Positions 1 to 6,556 of a stretch of 64,000 nucleotides of DNA are shown piece after piece; position 1 is the first letter of the stretch, and each line of letters begins with the position of its first letter. The DNA comes from Acidobacteriota bacterium (GTDB lineage: Bacteria > Acidobacteriota > Terriglobia > Bryobacterales > Bryobacteraceae): contig JACPNQ010000032.1 of assembly GCA_016185425.1 (NCBI GenBank), positions 102,687 through 166,686 on the forward strand, written 5' to 3'. The notes beneath the pieces are model-generated. The model ran no database searches. It was given only the letters and a program-made list of their open reading frames with translations, and was not told the DNA's origin. The translations under genes and the position numbers were made by a program.

Positions 1-2719
1 GCTTGGCCTTTTCGAAGTCTGGTCCACGGTGCACCAACCAAACTCGGTTCCCGAGATCGGCTCTCGCCAATCCATTGGCGACCTCAATCCCGCTGTCTCC
101 GCCGCCGACAACGCAGATCGCCTTGCCCCGATATGCGTCCGCTTCCAGCAGGTTATACGCAACCTTTGCCGAGTCTTCTCCGGGAACGCCCAGCTTGCGC
201 GGGCTTCCCCTCCGGCCGATGGCAAGCACAACGTTTGTTCCGCGGTATTCCCCTTTTGCCGATTGCACCACGAAGTGGCCTGGCCTCTGCTCCACCCGAA
301 GGACCTTTTCCTCCTCCTGGATGACCAGCCCGGTTGACTGGATGATGTGCTGCCATCGTTCGAGAAGCGCTTCCTTGGACGTGTCCTCCATCCACAAAGG
401 CCCGTAAACGGGAATCATCACCGGTTCCGCCATCACGAATTTTTGGCGCGAGTAGTTGCGGATGGTGCTCGCCGTCGTCCCCTGTTCCAACACCTTTACG
501 GTTAGCCCCGCGCCCTGCGCGGAGAGCGCCGTACTAATCCCGGCTGGTCCCCCGCCAACGACAATAACATCGAATCCCTCACCGCGAGGCGTCCGGCGGG
601 CCAGGATCGAATCCACTACCTTTTTGCCCTGGTTAATTGCAATCTTAATAAGCGCCTTACCCGTGACTTCCCCCGCTAGAAACAGTCCGGGAACGTTTGT
701 TTCCAGGCCGGAGTTGTAGACAGGCAACTCTACCGTTTGCATCGCGCCGCCTGTCACGAGAGTGATTGCATCGGTAGGGCATTCCGCGGCGCAAGCGGCG
801 TATCCTGTGCAATCGGCAAGCCTCGCGGCGATCGCTTTTTCATTTACGATTTCCAACACGTCGAACGGACACGCCCGTACGCAGGATCCGCATCCTACGC
901 AGAGATCGAGATCGATCTGGGGACGCTGATGGCCGCCAGGAGCCTGGTTATCGGTCGCCTGGGGTTCCGCCGCCACTGCCACGGGACCCGCGGCCGCCGC
1001 CATCGCCGCGTCCAGTTCCGGTTGAGCCGACCCGCTGAACGGCGCCGCCGGATTCTGCCGGACCAGGGTCGCCGTGCGCGACCGCAAGGAGTTGAAGTGG
1101 AACCGCAGACCACCCGCCGCTATTCCGAGATAGAAAATCGGAAACACCGCCATCGCGCCGAATAACAACAGGATCCCGGTCAGGTTATTCCCGGCCGATG
1201 ACGTCGGCGGCGCCGGGACGTCGTCGAAGCGTGTCGCGGCAAGCACCGGTCCGGGGATCTTCGCCGGATGCTCGAAATGGCAGCTATAACAGCGTGCCCG
1301 CAGTGTCGCTTCCGGTCCGAAGCTATGGCAACCCAGGCAGCGCGTCCGCATGACCGCCCTGGGCACTTTTTTCTCGGCCTCGACGTCGTCGTGACACTGC
1401 ATGCACTTCACGCGGCCGGACTTATGTTGGGGATGCGTGTCCTTGTCGCCTCCGAAATCCCATGGCGCCTCGAAAGCGACCGCCTTGGATTCGGGCGCGG
1501 GCGTGTCCCGTTTTTGGCTCGCCTGGACGAGATTTGGCTTTTCGTGAACCCGCACGTGGCAACCCGCCGATTGGCAGGTCCCGCCCACGTTTCGCGCCAG
1601 CTCGAACTGTTTGCCCCTATGCTCAGCGTGACAAGTCGCACAAGCGATCGGCTTGTGCTGCTGAACCGGACTCGGTTGGAGCCCGGCATGACAACTCTGG
1701 CAACCGGTATCCCGCACGCCGGCAAAACCTGAGTGACAGGCCGCGCAATCGGAAGACGAATGGTTCGCCAGCAGCTTCTCGCGGAATCCGGCGTTCTCCA
1801 CCGAATGTACCGCCGCAATTGGTCCGGGGCTATAGAGCGAATAGGATCGGGCCACCCACGCATAGGTCGCCCACCCCAAACTGGCAAGCAGGCCGGTGAA
1901 GAGCATAACGGCACGGAACCGGTTGGGCAAAATGTCGGAGGTAGGAACCCAGATCGGAGCCTTCGATTGCATCCAAACAGGAAGTGCCGAGATTGCCGCT
2001 GACGGCCTCGCTTCCCCCGCTGCTTTTCGTTGCGGCGGCTGAACCACATCGCGGTACCCGGCGGGCAGTTTCGCCGTATCCGACGCCATCTCTTCCGAGC
2101 AGTCCCGAATCCCCAGTAGGCACTTGTCCTCAAGTAGGACGACCCGGATTTCGAACGGCCGGATGTTGATGGTATCGCCGTGGCGAATCCGCTGGCTCAC
2201 CACGCGCTGATTGTTCACATAAACACCGGCGCCGCTGGACTGGTCGGTGATCCACATGCCGTCCGGCCGCTGTTCGAGCTCCGCATGGACCGGCGAAACC
2301 AGTGGGTCGTTCAATTGGAGATGGCAGATATTCTTCCGGCCAAGATGAATCGTGGGCTGATCGATAATTTGCGGTTCGCGCTCGGCGCCCTTGCGGATTG
2401 CGATAAAGCGAAAGGGGACTCTCCCCGGCTCCGCCACCTCCCGCACCAGCATCACGTTCTCGCCGGCCGCAATTTGATTACCGGTCCGCAACGTCGCCGC
2501 CGTTATCTGGACGCCGTCGACAAACGTCCCGTTCGTCGATTTGTTGTCAGTTAGAACGTAATCGTCACCTTGCCGCACTATGGAAAAGTGTGTACGGCTG
2601 ATGCCTTCCCCATGCAGGACGAAATCGCATGTCGGCTGCCGGCCGAACCAGGCCTTTTCGAAATTCAAGCGGATCGCTTCGCCCTTGTGGCTGCCTTCGA
2701 GGAATTTCAATTCAAGCAT
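1..2719 (-). CDS. FHA-multiheme cytochrome-ferredoxin-TrxR-like fusion (3' end beyond window)
   Basis: One uninterrupted minus-strand frame of 906 codons starts at the ATG at 2719 and leaves the window without a stop. Reading in order: FHA domain 1 (about 1-95; GRQP, SRTH and STNGT motifs), FHA domain 2 (about 105-195), membrane helix (about 268-290), and a cytochrome part with six CXXCH sites (Cys 325, 340, 360, 440, 461, 477) and one CX4CH (Cys 382). A second membrane helix follows (about 513-537), then a ferredoxin domain (Cys 607/610/613/617, then 637/643/647) and a TrxR-like flavoprotein with GGGPAG (722) and GGGDSG (872). The TrxR-type segment with LAGEVTGKALI (about 680) sits in front of the Rossmann core instead of at the C-terminus. 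The two helices would place the hemes outside the inner membrane and the FHA, Fe-S and flavin domains in the cytoplasm. I infer electron transfer between NAD(P)H/ferredoxin and periplasmic cytochromes, with FHA giving phospho-dependent control. It is last in a three-gene operon. Confidence 0.85.
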   Translation of the reverse strand, partial: MLELKFLEGSHKGEAIRLNFEKAWFGRQPTCDFVLHGEGISRTHFSIVRQGDDYVLTDNKSTNGTFVDGVQITAATLRTGNQIAAGENVMLVREVAEPGRVPFRFIAIRKGAEREPQIIDQPTIHLGRKNICHLQLNDPLVSPVHAELEQRPDGMWITDQSSGAGVYVNNQRVVSQRIRHGDTINIRPFEIRVVLLEDKCLLGIRDCSEEMASDTAKLPAGYRDVVQPPQRKAAGEARPSAAISALPVWMQSKAPIWVPTSDILPNRFRAVMLFTGLLASLGWATYAWVARSYSLYSPGPIAAVHSVENAGFREKLLANHSSSDCAACHSGFAGVRDTGCQSCHAGLQPSPVQQHKPIACATCHAEHRGKQFELARNVGGTCQSAGCHVRVHEKPNLVQASQKRDTPAPESKAVAFEAPWDFGGDKDTHPQHKSGRVKCMQCHDDVEAEKKVPRAVMRTRCLGCHSFGPEATLRARCYSCHFEHPAKIPGPVLAATRFDDVPAPPTSSAGNNLTGILLLFGAMAVFPIFYLGIAAGGLRFHFNSLRSRTATLVRQNPAAPFSGSAQPELDAAMAAAAGPVAVAAEPQATDNQAPGGHQRPQIDLDLCVGCGSCVRACPFDVLEIVNEKAIAARLADCTGYAACAAECPTDAITLVTGGAMQTVELPVYNSGLETNVPGLFLAGEVTGKALIKIAINQGKKVVDSILARRTPRGEGFDVIVVGGGPAGISTALSAQGAGLTVKVLEQGTTASTIRNYSRQKFVMAEPVMIPVYGPLWMEDTSKEALLERWQHIIQSTGLVIQEEEKVLRVEQRPGHFVVQSAKGEYRGTNVVLAIGRRGSPRKLGVPGEDSAKVAYNLLEADAYRGKAICVVGGGDSGIEVANGLARADLGNRVWLVHRGPDFEKAK

Positions 2720-2744
2720 GGGTGAAACCTTGGCGAAGCGTGAG

Positions 2745-3611
2745 TCAATAATACAGGACCGAGAAAATGTGTAGTGCCGCGAATCCAAACATCGCGGCCG
2801 TGGTTGTAATGTGGATCGTAAGCCATCCGCGCATGACGCGGTGCAGCAGTAACTCCGCGTTCATTTTGTTGACACGAAGGGCGTATTCGCCGGCGCGCTG
2901 ATACGCTCGATGCTCAGGCGCGGCCAACCAGCCGAGCGCCCATTCCTGTTCTTTCTGGAACGCTGATATCTCCTCCGCGAACGTCGTGCGGTTTCTGTAG
3001 AAGCGCCCCATGCGCTTCCATGACGCCGTCTGCGGCAGAAGGGAGTCCTTCACCAACGCGCTGAACTTGGCCGAGCCGCCGGCCGCTAGCTCCAACATGC
3101 CGCGAAGGCATTCGGCTCGCACCGAAAGCAGGTCCTCGATTATGGCCGGGTTCTCTTCGATGGCGGTCAACAGCGGCGGGACCTTCCGCGACAGCCACAA
3201 GCCCATTACTCCGCTAACGATGGTGAACCAGTAAAACGATAGCAGGATCGCGGGCACGGGGCTGCCCATGCGGAAACCGGAATGATAAAGAATCGCAAAC
3301 GCCGACACGATGCCAATGTAAATGTGCGCGTTCAGCCAAGCCGACAGTTTCCCCACGCCCTGGTAGGCCAGGCGCTTACGGACGCTGAGCGAGGCCGCCA
3401 GCACCGCTAGGATTGTCCCGGCGCAGCCAAACGCCAGCACAAGAACTCGATTCCGGTCCGGCGGGAGCTGACCGTACATCGAAAAGTACAGCCAGGAGAG
3501 TCCCGCAACACTCAATACCGCAAAGGTCTGCCACAAATAATCAATGCGGCCGGAGCGCATCCAACTCGCCGAAAATCTCGAGCGCGACGCTTTAATGGGC
3601 GCCACCTTCAT
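2745..3611 (-). CDS. Putative diheme b-type membrane electron-transfer protein
   Basis: A 288-residue integral membrane protein with about five hydrophobic helices (about 27-45, 56-75, 95-113, 120-140, 265-286) and a soluble loop between helices 4 and 5. His96/His110 and His267/His281 are two pairs 14 residues apart, each within one helix. This is the HX13H spacing seen in ferric reductase/NOX and related diheme b proteins. I did not recognise a specific named family. Its ATG shares ATGA with the stop of the upstream Fe-S gene, and its own stop lies 25 bp before the multiheme fusion, so the three are almost certainly co-expressed. The likely role is a transmembrane heme relay between the soluble Fe-S protein and the multiheme fusion. 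The function is inferred from context and histidine spacing only. Confidence 0.65.
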   Translation of the reverse strand: MKVAPIKASRSRFSASWMRSGRIDYLWQTFAVLSVAGLSWLYFSMYGQLPPDRNRVLVLAFGCAGTILAVLAASLSVRKRLAYQGVGKLSAWLNAHIYIGIVSAFAILYHSGFRMGSPVPAILLSFYWFTIVSGVMGLWLSRKVPPLLTAIEENPAIIEDLLSVRAECLRGMLELAAGGSAKFSALVKDSLLPQTASWKRMGRFYRNRTTFAEEISAFQKEQEWALGWLAAPEHRAYQRAGEYALRVNKMNAELLLHRVMRGWLTIHITTTAAMFGFAALHIFSVLYY

Positions 3612-5110
3612 TGACCGCTCCGGAGGGCATCGAGGAACGTTTCAGCGTCAGTCCGTTCAATCGCGCTGTACGGGCAATTATGAACGCACCCGTGATTGTA
3701 ATTATAGTCCCGGCAGAGATCGCACTTCACTGCGATCCGTTGGACCACCGCTTTCTGATTGTTCTTTTCGATCTCGTGCATCATCGGCTCGTTTTCCGGC
3801 GTCCGCCAGAACTTCAGATACCCGCCGATCGTAGGTGTGCCCGTGCGCTGCTTCTCCAACTCGGCCTGCGGCAGTGCGTCCGCCATGGAGATGTTTCCGT
3901 AGGGGCAACGCCTGGCGCAGTTCCCGCATCCAATGCACGAATCCTGGATCACCACCTCGCCATTCACGTCGCGCGTGATCGCGCCCGTCGGACACCCGAT
4001 CATGCATTCCGGGTCCAGACAGTGCATGCAGGAAGTGGCAACCAGAAATGGTTCCGGCGCCGATTGTGGTGCGCGCGAAGGCGCCTCGAACAACATCCCA
4101 TGCCGCGTCAGCCGCGAGATGCCGTCGTGCAGTTCCGCGCAGGCATCCACGCAGTTTCCACAGCGCGTACAGGCATTGAGGTGAATGACGAGCGCTGATG
4201 TAGCCTTCACCAGACCGCGTTCCACGACTTCTCCGACGAATCCCAGCCGCGTCGTCGACCCCGCAGACGCCTGTTCCGCCTCCTGCCGCTTCTGGTCGAT
4301 CCGCACCAGATGGTCCGCGATCCGTTCATTGCGATTCACCAGAGCGAAAAAATCCTCCTTCATCACCTGGATCACTTCCACCTTGCCCATTGCGAATACG
4401 GAAGCGGAGCGACGCTCCGCGCGAAGGAGCGCGGACTCGCCGAAATAGGCGCCGTCTTTGAGGTAGGCGACCGTGCGTCTCTCTCCACCGGCCATGTTCT
4501 TGACCACCCGAACATATCCGTCCCGGATCAGAAACAGGCTGTCTCCGTCATCCCCTTCCTGCACAATCGTTTCGTCTTTGGAGTAGATCCGCAGACGGGC
4601 CTTCTTCACCACGTCCCGCAGCAATTGCGGCTCGATGGCCGCCAATTCCGGAATCATCATCAGGTGGTTGGCGAGCCCCCGCTCGATATAGACACGGTCC
4701 ATGGTGTCGCGAAACGCTCCTGGCTTCCGCATCCAAAGTTCAAAGGCCCGCCGTGGAACTTCAATCAGGCAGCACGGAGTCACGGCCGTGACGTTCGCTG
4801 ATCGGGGCAAGCCGCTAATCAAAGTCATTTCACCGAAGAAGTTGCCGGGCGTGAGTGTGGCTAACAATCGTCCCTCCGGCATCAACGTCACGGCTACCGT
4901 ACCGCGGATCAGGATGTAGAAAGAGTTTCCGAAGCTCTCCTGCTCAATGATCCGTTGGCCGGCGCCAATCATAATGGGTTCACATTCAGCTCCCCCCTCG
5001 AAGGGCGCAGGCCCAAGCCACTCGGTCAACTCATCGCGATCCTTGCCGCGAAACAGTTCCATTGCCCCCAGTACGCTGAGGATTTCGGATGTCACGGTTT
5101 TCTCGTTCAT
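3608..5110 (-). CDS. Double cyclic-nucleotide-binding domain, four [4Fe-4S] cluster protein
   Basis: A 500-residue soluble protein. The ATG at 5110 was chosen because it has an AGGA ribosome-binding site about 6 nt upstream and starts just before the first domain; the frame extends further upstream without protein-like sequence. Two cNMP-binding (CRP-type) domains occupy about 20-140 and 155-270, each with the GE(M/S)(T/A)L...R(S)A cassette. There is no C-terminal HTH, so it is not a classic CRP/FNR factor. The C-terminal half is an HycB/DmsB-like ferredoxin with four Cys groups (314-324, 361-373, 392-402, 463-479). It heads an operon with the diheme membrane protein and the multiheme fusion. 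The likely role is an electron carrier subunit whose activity or assembly is gated by a nucleotide or other small ligand. The ligand is unknown. Confidence 0.85.
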   Translation of the reverse strand: MNEKTVTSEILSVLGAMELFRGKDRDELTEWLGPAPFEGGAECEPIMIGAGQRIIEQESFGNSFYILIRGTVAVTLMPEGRLLATLTPGNFFGEMTLISGLPRSANVTAVTPCCLIEVPRRAFELWMRKPGAFRDTMDRVYIERGLANHLMMIPELAAIEPQLLRDVVKKARLRIYSKDETIVQEGDDGDSLFLIRDGYVRVVKNMAGGERRTVAYLKDGAYFGESALLRAERRSASVFAMGKVEVIQVMKEDFFALVNRNERIADHLVRIDQKRQEAEQASAGSTTRLGFVGEVVERGLVKATSALVIHLNACTRCGNCVDACAELHDGISRLTRHGMLFEAPSRAPQSAPEPFLVATSCMHCLDPECMIGCPTGAITRDVNGEVVIQDSCIGCGNCARRCPYGNISMADALPQAELEKQRTGTPTIGGYLKFWRTPENEPMMHEIEKNNQKAVVQRIAVKCDLCRDYNYNHGCVHNCPYSAIERTDAETFLDALRSGQ

Positions 5111-5477
5111 CGCATTTCCTCGCTCAGTACCTCGCCGGCATTTACTGCCGTCGGCCGGTCTCCAGCTATATTCCCGCTTACGAAGAGCCCACTCTCGATG
5201 AAAGCAAAGAGCGGCGTTCCCCGCAGCTATCATAGCCCAGACGCAAGGCATATTGGTGCGGAATCCCCCGCACTCGCACCCGGCAATCTTAGAGGCGCGC
5301 CGCCAACACGGATCCTTATACCCAACGCTAGCGGTTAACAAGTGTTCACAAATTGCATCGACAAAAATGCGACCGAGGCCACCGCTCGCGGGAATCCTGT
5401 TTCGACATCAAAAAAAACTGTGAAAAGGTAAACAAACTGTGTTAGGCTCTTCTCAACCCGTTGGCTAGGAGTGACTG
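5111..5477. promoter_or_regulatory. Divergent intergenic control region
   Basis: These 367 bases separate the divergent starts of the Fe-S/diheme/fusion operon and the decaheme-barrel operon, so both promoters should lie here. The right half is AT-richer than its surroundings. Nothing matches a full CRP (TGTGA-N6-TCACA) or FNR (TTGAT-N4-ATCAA) site, and I could not place either promoter with confidence. An AGGAG ribosome-binding site at 5467-5471 serves the decaheme gene. Confidence 0.5.
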
Positions 5478-6542
5478 ATGATTTCCAATGGGGCTCGGAT
5501 CGGGGTAACTGGGATTGCGAATACTTATCCTGGAACGGATCTTAGTACTGAACCGCAAACTAACCTCTTCTTAAGCCTGTTCAACCAAAAATACGGCGTG
5601 AGCAACGGCCCGGGTAAGACTTCCAACCTCTCGTATCTCCTCCGCGCCGCGGTTCTTGCAACAACTCTTTGCGCAAGAATTGCGGTGGCGCAGCCTGAGC
5701 CGGCCGCTAAGCAAAAAATGGAGATCTCCCCGGCCGCCGCAGCCGTCGGCGGAAAGTGTTCGGAGTGCCACCTCGATGTCGTGAACTCATTCCTGCTTGG
5801 GCCTCATGGCAAAGCGGCAAAGTTCGTGAAAGGCAGCCAGGCGTCCACTTGCGATACCTGCCATCGCGATGGTGCCAGGCATAGCCAGACGTCCAGGCCC
5901 TCGCATATCGCCAATCCCCCGAAGCTTCCCGCTGCCGAAGCGAACGCCATGTGCCTCGGCTGCCACTCGAACGACCAGACGCACTTCGCGTGGCGTGGCA
6001 ATGCGCATGAGCGCAAGAACATGAGTTGCGTTTCCTGCCACAGCGAACATCATCCAAAGTCCGCCGCTAAGATGCTCGCCAAACGGACTGAATTGGAACT
6101 ATGCTTCACTTGCCATCAGGACAAGCGAAAGGCAACGTTGCAGCGGTCGACTCACCTGTTCCGCACTGAGCACAATGATGTGAAGCTTGCTTGCGCCTCC
6201 TGCCATAATCCGCATGGCGGCGAAGGCCGAACCATGCTGGTGGCATCTTCGATCAACGCCCTTTGCTACGACTGCCATGCCGAAAAACGCGGCCCGTTCC
6301 TTTGGGAGCACGCCCCGGGCCGGTCCAATTGCAACAGTTGCCATATCCCGCACGGGTCGAATAACCCCAGCCTGTTAAAAGCAAGAACCACCGTCCTCTG
6401 CCAGCAATGCCACATTCATATGCTCTGGCGCCACCAGACGGTTGCCGGATACGACATCTCCTCGTTCAACAAAGGCTGTGTGAACTGCCATAGCCAGATT
6501 CACGGATCCAACCACCCGTCCGGGAAAACATTGACTCATTAG
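5478..6542 (+). CDS. Periplasmic decaheme c-type cytochrome, MtrA/DmsE family
   Basis: A 354-residue protein with exactly ten CXXCH sites (Cys 94, 125, 159, 184, 209, 239, 263, 285, 308, 334), the count and length typical of MtrA/PioA/DmsE cytochromes that plug an outer-membrane barrel. The ATG has a strong AGGAG 6 nt upstream. A hydrophobic stretch at about 51-72 ending in AVAQ looks like the export signal, so with this start there is an unusual ~50-residue polar leader before it. A GTG at codon 41 is possible but lacks a ribosome-binding site. The next gene, 14 bp downstream, is the MtrB-like barrel, as expected for a porin-cytochrome pair. The role is to carry electrons across the periplasm and through the outer membrane, in a direction not settled by sequence. 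Confidence 0.92.
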   Translation: MISNGARIGVTGIANTYPGTDLSTEPQTNLFLSLFNQKYGVSNGPGKTSNLSYLLRAAVLATTLCARIAVAQPEPAAKQKMEISPAAAAVGGKCSECHLDVVNSFLLGPHGKAAKFVKGSQASTCDTCHRDGARHSQTSRPSHIANPPKLPAAEANAMCLGCHSNDQTHFAWRGNAHERKNMSCVSCHSEHHPKSAAKMLAKRTELELCFTCHQDKRKATLQRSTHLFRTEHNDVKLACASCHNPHGGEGRTMLVASSINALCYDCHAEKRGPFLWEHAPGRSNCNSCHIPHGSNNPSLLKARTTVLCQQCHIHMLWRHQTVAGYDISSFNKGCVNCHSQIHGSNHPSGKTLTH

Positions 6543-6556
6543 AGGACCTGAGACTT

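Noticed and set aside
1408..2133. A 241-codon minus-strand open frame with its own start
   Set aside because: It is out of frame with the continuous FHA-multiheme-flavin frame on the same strand, which explains every base here with strong motifs.
5340..5470. CRP/FNR-like site in the divergent redox promoter region
   Set aside because: Only half-sites (TGTGA, TTCACA) with wrong spacing are present.
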